The notes: a model not told the origin generated them from the sequence alone. A stretch of DNA of 62,286 nucleotides from an uncultured Jannaschia sp. (GCF_947494025.1 NZ_CANLTQ010000014.1:1-62286); one strand, 5' to 3'. Counted from the first letter of the stretch, positions 1 to 8,500 are shown. Made by a program: numbers and translations.

Positions 1-2
1 AG

Positions 3-224
3 ACGCTGCGCGCCACAAGACACTACGGCCGGACGTTCTGGAAGCACTGGACCGGATACCACGCCCGAAGCCGCATCAAGGCGAAGATGCGATGCCTCAA
101 GGCATTCGGCGAGCGCATCGCCGCACGGGACCCCGACCGCCAGACCTCCGAAATCCACATCCGCGTCGCACTCATAAACCGCATCTCGGCCCTCGGCACC
201 GCCGAGATCCTTCGCGTGGCATGA
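3..224 (+). CDS. IS5-family transposase, C-terminal part (5' end outside window)
   Basis: An open frame runs from the window edge to a TGA at 222-224, giving about 73 residues. It reads as the tail of an IS5-group DDE transposase: a YGRTFWKHWTGYHARSRIKA stretch, then KMRCLKAFGERIAARDPDRQ, then a tail IHIRVALINRISALGTAEIL. These match the usual end of rhodobacteral IS5 transposases, where the final catalytic Glu lies shortly upstream. Whether the full element is intact cannot be seen. The same sequence family recurs as a decayed copy on the opposite strand at 8260-8500, so this element type has been active around this region. Confidence 0.75.
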   Translation, partial: TLRATRHYGRTFWKHWTGYHARSRIKAKMRCLKAFGERIAARDPDRQTSEIHIRVALINRISALGTAEILRVA

Positions 225-242
225 CATCGGCGGGGAAAGGGA

Positions 243-265
243 AAGTCACGCCTCAGGCGTGACTT
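243..265. terminator. Perfect 10-bp inverted repeat after the transposase
   Basis: AAGTCACGCC and GGCGTGACTT are exact reverse complements separated by TCA, 18 bases after the transposase stop. No T-run follows. It could be a terminator hairpin or a terminal structure of the insertion sequence. Confidence 0.5.
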
Positions 266-366
266 ACGCAACAATGCCGACCCGCAATGTGAATCCCGGG
301 GCAGGCTTTGCGCAACAAGGCCCCCGCAAAGCGAACCCCGGGCACGCTCTGGGCAACAAGGTCGGT
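266..366. repeat. Imperfect ~41-44-bp tandem repeat at the IS end
   Basis: The motif GCAACAAKGYC recurs with near-constant spacing: acgcaacaatgcc from 266, gcgcaacaaggcc from 310, gggcaacaaggtc from 351. The spacers share a GAAYCCCGGGGCA-like core. Two full units and a partial third are visible. This lies just outside the transposase and may be the IS terminal region or a repeated end. Confidence 0.45.
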
Positions 367-560
367 CACAGTGATAAAATCAAAGCTGCAGGTTTCAGCT
401 TCATTCCTAACCTACGGCCTTCGCGACGTACGTCGTATTGACTCCAAATTGGCATCATTTCCGCCGCTCAACCTCCGCATTGACCGAGGATGGCAATCGG
501 TCCGCAAGGTTTGCCGTCGATACGGGGCTCGTGAAAGCTCAACAGAGAAGGTATTCCGAG

Positions 561-1391
561 ATGCACCAGCGTCGTGGGTTGAAGCATGTAGTCCTGAGTC
601 TCTCCGCCATCGTTACATTGTGCGGAACGGCCTCGGCAGAAGCCTCGGTGGATTTGGAGTCAACAGCCGCCAAAGCCGCGGCTGCGATAGAGCGTCTGCA
701 TTACAATGCTTCAAAGGCCCTTGTCACAGCCGCGCAAGACAAGACGTTCGGCGCTTACTTCCACACTCACGACCATGAGGGACGAGAGGAAGTGAAGGGA
801 CGGATCGACAACGTCTCGCTCGCCGTGCAGGAACGATTCCACGTCGAGGAAATGTGCCTTATCGATCCAGAAGGAAAAGAGATTTCCCGTATCGTAGGCA
901 AGGAGATCGCGCATGATCTCGCCATCGATGAAGCAGACGCACCCTTTTTCGAACCAGGGTTTAGCACTCCCCATCGCAAGGTCCACATTTCCCCCATCTA
1001 TATGTCACCAGACGCCGAAAAGTGGGTGGTCGCGTATGTTACACCGGTGATCCTCGACGGCGAAAAGAAGTCGATTCTTCACTACGAGCATTCCCTTACT
1101 GCATACACCCTTCCGCTTGAGCACCAATCCAGAGCGACAGGTGCCAACATCATGCTCATGACTGAGTCCGGTCATGTGATCTATGACAGCACCCGAGAAA
1201 TTGCGATCGAACTTGAAGAAAATTTCGAGAATCTAGACGATTACTTCTCTGAATTGCAGCTCTTCGATATCGAATATTTCAAGGCTGTAAACAGCGGTGG
1301 TTTCGGAGAAATCGCCGGCCCAAATGGCCCGATCGAAGTCGCTATCCGTGACGTCGGCGACTGGATCGTCGTGGCCTGGAGCGACATCTGA
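561..1391 (+). CDS. Secreted Cache/PDC-like sensor-domain protein
   Basis: The start chosen is the ATG at 561, with AGAAGG about 10 bases upstream. It gives 276 residues and a clear signal peptide (RRGLK, then a hydrophobic run, cleavage near ASA/EA). The more upstream ATG at 438 would bury that signal. The mature part shows the pattern of an extracellular double-Cache (PDC) sensor: a long N-terminal helix, then VEEMCLIDPEGKEISRI and ANIMLMTESGHVIYDS as the paired sheet-and-loop elements. There is no transmembrane helix after the signal and no output domain, so it should be a soluble periplasmic protein. It ends 38 bases before a GGDEF-EAL gene and is probably co-transcribed with it, so it may be a periplasmic partner of that receptor. 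The ligand is unknown. Confidence 0.7.
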   Translation: MHQRRGLKHVVLSLSAIVTLCGTASAEASVDLESTAAKAAAAIERLHYNASKALVTAAQDKTFGAYFHTHDHEGREEVKGRIDNVSLAVQERFHVEEMCLIDPEGKEISRIVGKEIAHDLAIDEADAPFFEPGFSTPHRKVHISPIYMSPDAEKWVVAYVTPVILDGEKKSILHYEHSLTAYTLPLEHQSRATGANIMLMTESGHVIYDSTREIAIELEENFENLDDYFSELQLFDIEYFKAVNSGGFGEIAGPNGPIEVAIRDVGDWIVVAWSDI

Positions 1392-1429
1392 GCACGTTTG
1401 CAGAAATTGACTGGCTAAGGCAATAAATT

Positions 1430-4243
1430 ATGGGACTTCGTCTTAAGGCGGCAGCTGCGCTGTTTTTCAGCGCGTTGCTGCCACTCGGGTTGGGAACGCT
1501 GGTCGCTACCGAGTTCAGTGAACGCGCGCTCCGTACCGAGGTGGAGAACAGGCTCGAACGCTCGCTGAGCACCGATCTCCAGCAGATCGAACGAGAATTT
1601 TCTCTTCGTCTCGATGATCTCACCACGATCAGCGAAGCTGGCGTCATGCAGGACGTACTGATTGCCGACGACGCGGGAGAAATTGCTGCATCGCTCTCGA
1701 CACTCCGGAAACGCTACAGAGAGTTCGGCGCCCTTATCGTAGCGGACGAGTTCGGCAACATCCTGGCGTCTGACGGTATTCAGACGTCTGCCGACCTCCT
1801 GGCGCAGACCGAACAATTCCAAGCCACACTCTCCGGGGAGGCTGCGGTAAGCAAGTTCGGCGAAGCTTACGAGATTGCGGGCAACTCGGTTTTGATGAGC
1901 GTCCCGATCCGCGCGGCATACGATTCTGACACGGTTATCGGAGCCCTCGCCGGAGTCGTCGCGTGGGACAAGTTCCAGAAACGCCTCGCCTCGCTGTCCA
2001 TCGACGGGAACACGCAGAGCAAGGATCGGCTACTGACTTTGACGACCGACGGCGGAAGCCGCGTCATCTACGAAACGGAAGTTTCCGCTGCCGATCCCGA
2101 GGTTGCGAAGGTTCGGGAGGCGATGGAGCGCACCACCCCTCTGGGTGTCGTCAGCGAGCAACATTACCTGATCATGTCAATGAGACTACCTGCGAAGAGC
2201 CCGTTCGGACATCTTGATCTCAGCTTCCATTCTGCCGTCGCCGAGCGGGTCGCTCTCTCTGGAGCGAAGACTCTCAAGCGCGACCTGATAATCACTGCGA
2301 GCCTTCTGGCAATCGCGCTGGTACCGCTGGGCTGGTTCGGGTCGCGATCGATGACGGGTCCTCTTGTCGCCATGTCGTCGACGATGTCGCGGATCACCCG
2401 GAATACCAATCACTCCCGAGAATGGGACATGGCTGGCTCGCAGCTGCTGTCCTCCAGCGTGCAAGCCCGCAACGACGAAATCGGGCTGCTGGGCCGCAGC
2501 TTCGCGGCGCTCATGGATCAACTCTCCGCAGCCCGACGTGAACTGATCGAGAAATCGGAAGCCGAGATCAATAAGCGCCGCGAGCGGCTCGACGCCGCGC
2601 TCGACAACATGTCGCAAGGTCTATGCATGTTCGACAATGAGCATCAGCTGATCGTCCACAACCGCCGGTTCCTGGAGATGCACGGGCTGACCCTGGACGC
2701 GATCAAGCCTGGAATGGAAATCGAAGAGGTCATCCGCAGGATGCAAAGGGCCGGCAATTATACAAGCCGGCTTTCATCGGACCTTGCCGACGACCTCACC
2801 GTCGAGATGGAGAGCAGAAAGCCGCACTTCTTCTCTGATCAGATTCAGGGTGAGCGAAGTGTGGCTGTTTCTCAGGTGCCGCTGGAGAACGGTGGCTGCG
2901 TCATCACGTTCGAGGACACCACCGAACGCCGCCGTGCCGAGGCGCGGATGGAGTACCTTGCGCATCATGACGAGCTTACTGGACTACCAAACCGCACCAC
3001 ATTCCGCAAGGAACTCGACCGCGCCCTAGCCTTCGTACGGCGCGGTGGCGAACTCGCGGTCTTCTGCCTCGACCTCGATCACTTCAAGTCGGTGAACGAT
3101 ACGCTGGGCCACCCGATCGGAGACCGCCTTCTCCAGCAGGTCGCGGATCGCCTGCGGTCCTGCGTGCGCGAAACAGACGTGATTGCTCGCCTGGGTGGGG
3201 ACGAGTTCGCAATTCTTGCGCATGGTGCAGTCGAAACGCCCTCGGCTCTCGCGGACAGGGTCATCGAGACCCTTAGTGCGCCCTTTGAAATCGATGGCCA
3301 TCAGGTCGTCGTGGGTGCCAGCGTCGGTATCGCCCTCGCGCCGACGGACGGAAATGATCCCCATGTGCTTGTCAAGGCGGCCGACTTGGCGCTCTACCGG
3401 GCCAAATCGGACGGTCGAGGCGTCCATAGCTTTTACCAGCCCGAAATGGATGCCAAGTTGCAGGCCCGGCGGGCCCTCGAACTGGACCTGCGTGCGGCTC
3501 TGGCGAAGGACGAGTTCTACGTCACGTACCAGCCGATCATCAACGTCGCGACCGATCAAGTCGCCTGCTTCGAGGCGCTGCTCAGGTGGCGTCATTCCGA
3601 GCGGGGCCTCGTGCCGCCGGATCAGTTCATAGCCCTTGCTGAGGATATCGGCCTTATCCACAAGATCGGTGCCTGGGTACTCAGACAGGCCTGCCGAGAC
3701 GCGGCAACCTGGCCCTCGGATATCCGCGTAGCGGTCAACCTCTCACCGGTGCAGTTCAAGAACCCCGCCCTCGTGAGCGAGGTGGAGGCCGCGCTGATCG
3801 AATCCGGACTTGGCCCACGCCGCCTGGAACTGGAGATCACCGAGACCGTCCTGCTGAACCAGACGGACGCGACGCTCGAGGTTCTGATCCAATTGCGCGA
3901 TCTCGGCGTGAGGATATCCATGGACGATTTCGGAACGGGCTACTCTTCGTTGAGCTATCTGCGGAAATTCCCATTCGACAAGATCAAGATCGACCGCTCC
4001 TTCATCAGTGACCTTCCTGATAGTCCTGACGCACTTGCGATCATCCGAGCTATCTCCGGTCTCGGCTCCAGTCTTCATATGTCGACGACGGCGGAAGGCG
4101 TCGAGACGCTCACGCAACTCGAAGCCATCCGAGCCGAAGGCTGCACCGAAGTTCAGGGCTATCTTTATAGTCCGTCGGTCGAGGCGGCAGAGGTGATGCA
4201 TCTTCTGCAGAAATTTACACGAGAAGAGAGGAGCGTCGCGTAG
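1430..4243 (+). CDS. Membrane GGDEF-EAL c-di-GMP enzyme with periplasmic Cache, HAMP and PAS
   Basis: A 937-residue inner-membrane signalling protein. Visible order: TM1 about 5-27; periplasmic Cache-like region about 30-280; TM2 about 285-303; HAMP-like linker 304-365 (ending DEIGLLGRSF); coiled coil; PAS about 385-495; GGDEF about 510-670; EAL about 680-930. The cyclase site is canonical (RLGGDEF near 587-593) and a product-inhibition RETD I-site lies five residues before it. The phosphodiesterase half keeps FEALLRW, EITET, DDFGTGYSSL, KIDRSF and the late GVE motif, so both activities are possible. It follows the secreted sensor gene by 38 bases. About 20 bases after the stop, decayed IS5 sequence begins. 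Confidence 0.93.
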   Translation: MGLRLKAAAALFFSALLPLGLGTLVATEFSERALRTEVENRLERSLSTDLQQIEREFSLRLDDLTTISEAGVMQDVLIADDAGEIAASLSTLRKRYREFGALIVADEFGNILASDGIQTSADLLAQTEQFQATLSGEAAVSKFGEAYEIAGNSVLMSVPIRAAYDSDTVIGALAGVVAWDKFQKRLASLSIDGNTQSKDRLLTLTTDGGSRVIYETEVSAADPEVAKVREAMERTTPLGVVSEQHYLIMSMRLPAKSPFGHLDLSFHSAVAERVALSGAKTLKRDLIITASLLAIALVPLGWFGSRSMTGPLVAMSSTMSRITRNTNHSREWDMAGSQLLSSSVQARNDEIGLLGRSFAALMDQLSAARRELIEKSEAEINKRRERLDAALDNMSQGLCMFDNEHQLIVHNRRFLEMHGLTLDAIKPGMEIEEVIRRMQRAGNYTSRLSSDLADDLTVEMESRKPHFFSDQIQGERSVAVSQVPLENGGCVITFEDTTERRRAEARMEYLAHHDELTGLPNRTTFRKELDRALAFVRRGGELAVFCLDLDHFKSVNDTLGHPIGDRLLQQVADRLRSCVRETDVIARLGGDEFAILAHGAVETPSALADRVIETLSAPFEIDGHQVVVGASVGIALAPTDGNDPHVLVKAADLALYRAKSDGRGVHSFYQPEMDAKLQARRALELDLRAALAKDEFYVTYQPIINVATDQVACFEALLRWRHSERGLVPPDQFIALAEDIGLIHKIGAWVLRQACRDAATWPSDIRVAVNLSPVQFKNPALVSEVEAALIESGLGPRRLELEITETVLLNQTDATLEVLIQLRDLGVRISMDDFGTGYSSLSYLRKFPFDKIKIDRSFISDLPDSPDALAIIRAISGLGSSLHMSTTAEGVETLTQLEAIRAEGCTEVQGYLYSPSVEAAEVMHLLQKFTREERSVA

Positions 4244-4307
4244 GGCCTGGCGCAGGACTCGTTGCACAAAGGGGTTGAAGGCCAGGCTCCCCCTTTCCCC
4301 GTGGGGG

Positions 4308-4543
4308 TCATCCGACGGGCTGCGTGACGGGGATGCCGAGGGTGGTGTAGCGGTTGAAGATGGCGATGCGGGTTCGGCGGTCTGGCGGTCGAAGTCTCGG
4401 GCGGCGAGCTCCTGGCTAGGGGCTTCATGCAGTTCATTCTGGTCTCGGCGCGACTGCGGCGATGGTCCCCGCTCCAGCGGCGCCAGATCGTCCGGCCGAG
4501 GCGCTTGATGGCGCATAGGGCCTCGTTCCGCGCACCGGCTCCG
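4308..4543 (-). pseudogene. IS5-family transposase remnant, C-terminus, frameshifted
   Basis: Reading leftward in three frames in turn recovers the end of an IS5-group transposase: CAIKRLGRTIWRRWSGDHRR with AETRMNCMK, then QELAARDFDRQTAE, then RIAIFNRYTTLGIPVTQPVG ending at the TGA at 4308-4310. At least two frameshifts separate these blocks and the catalytic core is absent. Sequence to the left (4250-4300, with gttgcacaaa) may be the old IS end. It is related to, but not the same subtype as, the copies at 3-224 and 8260-8500. Confidence 0.75.
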
Positions 4544-4575
4544 GGGCTGTCCTTTTTCCACGACTTGGCTTACTG

Positions 4576-5346
4576 CTATCGGTCAGCGTATAAATGGCGC
4601 TTCACATTACATCCCATCGTGACAGACTTTACCATAGTGGTCTCCAGTCTTCGGAGAATTGCCGTTTTTTCCAATTTCGGCTCGTGGGCGCCTCGCGCGT
4701 CCACCCATGCGCGTGCGTCATCCGCTGTCTTGACAGTATCGTTGTATCCGGGCGCATAAACCGTCTCGAAGAAGGTAAAGCCATGAATGGCAAGCTCGAT
4801 CGCTGGACTATCGAGAAAGAACAGCAAGGCGCAGGTGCCGACTGTAGGTGGCCGGTCACCAATCTCTGCGCGCATCTTACGCATCATCCATGGCGGTATC
4901 AGTGTTAACGGTGGCCCGCCCTCTTCCTTCAATGCTTTGCGCTTTTCTCTGAAAAGTTTTCTCAATCTGGATTTATGCCAATGAGGATAGACGATTCCTC
5001 CGACCTGATTCTCGAGTAAGAACGACGTCGGAATAGCGCCGGCGCTTCTGTCGCCATACTCTCGCAGGTTGTGAACCAATAGATCTGTTCTTTGACCTAG
5101 AATATCCGGGGACGCGTTTTTAAGGGCTATCCCATTGTTCAACCTGACCACGACATCATAGTTATCGACTATCGTGTTCTTCAGATCGTCGAGTACGGTT
5201 TCGGCCGGCCCAACAACGATCACTCGCTTTCCCTCGAATGCTTCCGGTTGAAGGAGCTCCGGGCCCCATGGAGCCCATGGACTTGCATATAGCTGATTAA
5301 TCGCATTTCCGGGATGGCGAACAATATCTCGGATCAAATTCGCCAT
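4576..5346 (-). CDS. GT29-like (sialyltransferase-type) glycosyltransferase
   Basis: 256 residues from the ATG at 5346, which has GAAGGGA upstream; a TTG at 5373 is a possible alternative start. Three motifs of the GT29 sialyltransferase fold are visible in order: an L-like motif at 41-72 (RVIVVGPAETVLDDL, then DVVVRLNNG), an S-like motif at about 166-192 (PPTVGTCALLFFLDS, then HGF), and a VS-like HEPKLE at 221-226. Family members move a sugar, usually a sialic acid, from a CMP donor onto glycans; the actual donor here is unknown. No signal peptide is seen, so it is probably cytoplasmic. It lies beside a pyruvyl transferase gene on the other strand, which fits surface polysaccharide synthesis. 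Local base composition is less GC-rich than the backbone, suggesting acquisition. Confidence 0.72.
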   Translation of the reverse strand: MANLIRDIVRHPGNAINQLYASPWAPWGPELLQPEAFEGKRVIVVGPAETVLDDLKNTIVDNYDVVVRLNNGIALKNASPDILGQRTDLLVHNLREYGDRSAGAIPTSFLLENQVGGIVYPHWHKSRLRKLFREKRKALKEEGGPPLTLIPPWMMRKMRAEIGDRPPTVGTCALLFFLDSPAIELAIHGFTFFETVYAPGYNDTVKTADDARAWVDARGAHEPKLEKTAILRRLETTMVKSVTMGCNVKRHLYADR

Positions 5347-5373
5347 TCTGCGATCCCTTCGATCGGTCCACAA

Positions 5374-5988
5374 TTTCGAGTGTTACATTGCATATATAGG
5401 CCAGCACGGCACGGAATTTTAACGCCAAGAAACCTTACCTTGCAGAAGGTTATATATAGCATGAATCACTATTTCCGTCATGAGCGATAAAGACAGTCTT
5501 GCTTCGATCCAAGTCGGTTCACGTAAGGGCGCGGCGAGACCACGCAAGTGAGCAGCCAAAGCGGCACGTCGGTGAGACATGGAAGTTTCTGCGGTCGCGA
5601 AACCATAATCAGGAGAATATTCGAAGAAGGATTCATAGCGAACTCTCTCTGCCGACTCCGGCCAAGCTCATAGATCTGCTCGGCCGGCCGTTCCCTTTCC
5701 CTTTTCTGCTCGCGCGCCCGCTCCGCCATGTCGGCGCGCCCGAGGTCAGCGTTGATGTCCCGTGCCCAGGCTTCCCCGATCCTGCGGGTGGGACGGCGCG
5801 AGGAGCTCCGTGTGATCGACACCGCCGCGCGCCCCGTCGTCGAAAACGATCAGGCGCGTGATCCTCCAGACACTCCCGTGGGCGAAAGTTGACATCTCCG
5901 ACGGCGCCACGCAACACGGGAGTCCCCGCCAACAGGCCCGGCGGCATGAAGTCCACTGGCCTCGCCGGCCCTACGGAAAAGCCCTGAG
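5374..5988. other. Intergenic region with possible decayed coding sequence
   Basis: No intact gene is supported. The first 130 bases (5374-5500) are AT-rich (catatatagg, gttatatatagc) and probably hold the promoter of the leftward glycosyltransferase. On the minus strand between about 5880 and 5640, fragments in shifting frames look protein-like (RLIVFDDGARGGVDHTEL, then RRIGEAWARDINADLGRADM), as if a plasmid-mobilisation or similar gene had decayed. The identity is not established. Confidence 0.35.
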
Positions 5989-7143
5989 ATGACCCGTCCG
6001 ATTGCCATCGTCTTTGCCAACCTCAAGGGCAATATCGGCGATTTCGCGATCCTTCACGCGATGCTGCTGGACATCGGGACCGCCTTTCCCGACCAACCTG
6101 TCCATGTCTATTCGCATGGTTTTCTGCCGGTCGATCAGGCGCGGATGGCGGCCTTCATGCGCGAGGCCCCATTCTTTGAACATGCGGGGGTCACCTTCGC
6201 CGGAGCCCGGAAGCCGGCAGCGGCGACCTCTCGCCTCCTGCGGCTTTTTCGGCTCCGGCAGCGCTATCAGGCACGGCGCATCCGGTCGCTTGCCGTGAAG
6301 TCAACCCCCAAGGCAGCGCGGTTCTCGACGTATGACGCTGTCTATCTCGCCGGAGGCGCACAATGGACGGGGGTCACGACCGGCGTTTCCATGTTCGCCA
6401 CACTTCGGGCCATCCGTGCCCATACAGATCGCGTCTTCAGCTATCCGTTCTCCGTTTCTCCCTCCTTATGGAAGGTGAACAGCCGGGCAGGCCTCAGGGA
6501 GGATCTGGCACGGATCCGGTCGCCGCTCATCGCAAGAGACAGCGGCTCGGCAAGCGCGCTGTCGGAACTCGGCCTGGAAACGGTCCTCGGCGCCGATTGC
6601 GTGTTCTCGCTCGCGGAAGCGGCTGAACGGATCGCGCCAATATCTGAGCGGGATCCGGCGCGGATCCTCCTCGTTTTGACCGGTCAGAAGCCGCAGGTGC
6701 TGTCGGAGACGCTGCAGGCGCTGCGGGGACAAACCGGACCGATGGCGCTGCTCACCACGTGTGCTCCCGAGGATGTCCCGGTCCTGGGGCCGGTCGCCAA
6801 GGCCGCCGATGTCCCGTTGCTTGCGCCGCTAACCTGGCAGGAGACGGTGGCCGAGATGAAAGCGAGCTCGATGGTGATCACCAATCGGCTGCATGGCTTT
6901 ATTCTGGCTTCGTTCGCCGGGGTTCCCGTTCTTCCGCTTGCGGGTCGTCCCAAGCTGGAGGCGGTGGTGCGGGATGCGGGCCTGCCGCTGGAGCTCCCTG
7001 ATCTGTGCAAACTCGATGCCGGCCTGATCCGTTCGGTCCAATCCCGGCGCGCGGAGATCGTCGAAAAAATCGCCGGCTACCGCGAGACAATGCAGGGGCG
7101 GCTCCGCAGTCCCGTTCAGGCGCATGACGCAGGACAGCTGTGA
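5989..7143 (+). CDS. Polysaccharide pyruvyl transferase family protein
   Basis: 384 residues. The N-terminus carries the NLKGNIGDFAI signature (about 11-21). Near residues 292-312 lies the conserved TNRLHGFILASFAGVPVL block of this GT-B-like family. Members add ketal pyruvate from phosphoenolpyruvate to exopolysaccharide or cell-wall sugars, though some distant members are other glycan transferases. No signal peptide or membrane helix is evident. The gene overlaps by GTGA a small open frame at 7140 and is followed by a P-loop protein gene, suggesting one transcript. With the divergent GT29-like enzyme it forms a small surface-glycan module bounded by IS5 remnants. Confidence 0.85.
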   Translation: MTRPIAIVFANLKGNIGDFAILHAMLLDIGTAFPDQPVHVYSHGFLPVDQARMAAFMREAPFFEHAGVTFAGARKPAAATSRLLRLFRLRQRYQARRIRSLAVKSTPKAARFSTYDAVYLAGGAQWTGVTTGVSMFATLRAIRAHTDRVFSYPFSVSPSLWKVNSRAGLREDLARIRSPLIARDSGSASALSELGLETVLGADCVFSLAEAAERIAPISERDPARILLVLTGQKPQVLSETLQALRGQTGPMALLTTCAPEDVPVLGPVAKAADVPLLAPLTWQETVAEMKASSMVITNRLHGFILASFAGVPVLPLAGRPKLEAVVRDAGLPLELPDLCKLDAGLIRSVQSRRAEIVEKIAGYRETMQGRLRSPVQAHDAGQL

Positions 7144-7427
7144 CATCGAAAACATCAGGTCGGGTCGCGCGCTCCACCGCGGTCAGCGCCAACCTCGCTT
7201 CCGTGCTCGCAAGTCCCGGGCGGATTCGTGCCGCGGACCAAATCCGCCGCCGTGGGACAGCTTACGCGGCTCGCTACGAGGACATGGCCAAAACGGGGCA
7301 GGATGCGCGGGCCCGGATCCGCGCCATCGTGGATGCGCTAAGAGACGTGACGCACCTCGCACGCGGATCGAAGATTGACCACCATCGCGTCGCCCGACTT
7401 CGGTCGCGCGACCTACATCGTGGATGA
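7140..7427 (+). CDS. Small hypothetical protein (possibly frameshifted)
   Basis: A 95-residue frame opens with GTG overlapping the stop of the pyruvyl transferase and closes just after the next ATG, so its spacing fits translational coupling. The middle (about 35-70) is a basic, helical stretch, RYEDMAKTGQDARARIRAIV. The last 20 residues are Arg-rich and unconvincing. A different frame over 7375-7430 reads LTTIASPDFGRATYIVDD, which looks more protein-like, so a frameshift near 7370 is possible. No family is recognised. Confidence 0.3.
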   Translation: MTSKTSGRVARSTAVSANLASVLASPGRIRAADQIRRRGTAYAARYEDMAKTGQDARARIRAIVDALRDVTHLARGSKIDHHRVARLRSRDLHRG

Positions 7428-8197
7428 CAATGCGAAAGCTCCTTCGATGGCTCCGCGCGACTGACGCCCCCGCCCGCGGCACGTCGCGCTCAGACGGGAG
7501 ACGGCTTCCCGTTTGGCACGGAAAGCGCAGCGACAACCTGATCGTGGAATTCATCGGACCGCCGGCGGTTGGAAAATCGTTCCTCATCTCGATGGTGGCG
7601 AAACAGGGCAATCTGCGGAAGATGAGGCTCGAGGCCGGGGCTTCCATGCGTGGTCAAGCGATCTCCGCGGGCGACCTGCGCGTTGCCGCGCAGGCTTTGC
7701 ACGATGTGACCGGAAACTCGCTCGAATTGAACTGGCAAGACCTCGAGACCGGGTTCACGAATGCCGCCCGGCAGCTCAACTATCTCAAAGAGGACGCCCT
7801 GATCAGGCAGATGAGCGGAGCCTTTCTACTGGACGAGACCGGTCTTTTCCGGAAGTTCAGACCGCAGGTGCAGAGCCTGCTGTCGCAGGGCCGACCGGAA
7901 GACCTGGACTTCCTCCGCCGTCTGCTGGCCCGCCGGGTTCTGGTGCATGTCGTTGCAGCGCCCGAAACAATCTCCGATCGGCTCAGAGACAGGGCACTCA
8001 GTGGCGAGAAGTCGCGGGACCGACGCGATGTTGCGTTCGGAGACGAGCTGTCCGGGCGCATTCAGGAGCGGCTTGACCGCAATGAACGGTTCATTCAGCA
8101 GATAGCGGAGCTCGGAACAGGCCGCTTCATTCGGGTCGACACGGAGCACGATCTGGCCGGGGCGGCGGCGGACATCCTGCGCGCGATGAAAACCTGA
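7424..8197 (+). CDS. P-loop NTPase/kinase-like protein of the glycan cluster
   Basis: 257 residues. A Walker A motif GPPAVGKS is at 45-52 after a hydrophobic strand (LIVEFI), as in small-molecule kinases and AAA_33-type P-loop proteins. Further motifs are a possible Walker B/lid region LLDETGLFRK (about 139-148) and an Arg-rich lid near 186-205 (RLRDRALSGEKSRDRRD). No membrane segment is seen. The start overlaps the small frame before it. Such unassigned P-loop proteins often sit in capsule clusters and may phosphorylate or sulphate glycan precursors, but the substrate is not known. An ATG six bases downstream (7430) is an equally possible start. Confidence 0.7.
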   Translation: MTMRKLLRWLRATDAPARGTSRSDGRRLPVWHGKRSDNLIVEFIGPPAVGKSFLISMVAKQGNLRKMRLEAGASMRGQAISAGDLRVAAQALHDVTGNSLELNWQDLETGFTNAARQLNYLKEDALIRQMSGAFLLDETGLFRKFRPQVQSLLSQGRPEDLDFLRRLLARRVLVHVVAAPETISDRLRDRALSGEKSRDRRDVAFGDELSGRIQERLDRNERFIQQIAELGTGRFIRVDTEHDLAGAAADILRAMKT

Positions 8198-8259
8198 TCG
8201 AGAAGTTCGAGCCTTCGTCGTCGTTGTTTGAGGGGAGGCTGACAATCGAATTTCCGCCC

Positions 8260-8500
8260 CAATTTCGAGACAAGGAAGCCATACTCTTGCGGCGATGCGC
8301 TCGCGGAGTGCCCCGAGGCGTCGCGTCTTCGCCTCGACACGGCTTCTGGCGCGGTATCCGGTCAAGCGCTTCCGGACCGCGCGGCCGTGGTGTTTCGTGG
8401 CGCGCAACGTCGCGATCCGAGCTTCGCTGTCGGGCAGTCTTCCTTCCAATGGTGTCCGTTTTTCCGGATCGGAATGATTGGTCCGGCTCGCCGGTCGATG
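8260..8500 (-). pseudogene. IS5-family transposase remnant (same subtype as 3-224)
   Basis: Leftward translation gives ATLRATKHHGRAVRKRLTGY, then RARSRVEAKTRRL and RERIAARVW. This aligns by eye with the window-edge copy (TLRATRHYGRTFWKHWTGY, ARSRIKAKMRCLKAFGERIAARD). Just upstream another frame reads DQSFRSGKTDTIGRKT, matching the usual IPIRKNGR segment of this transposase group after a frameshift. Several frameshifts and substitutions make it non-functional. Confidence 0.65.
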
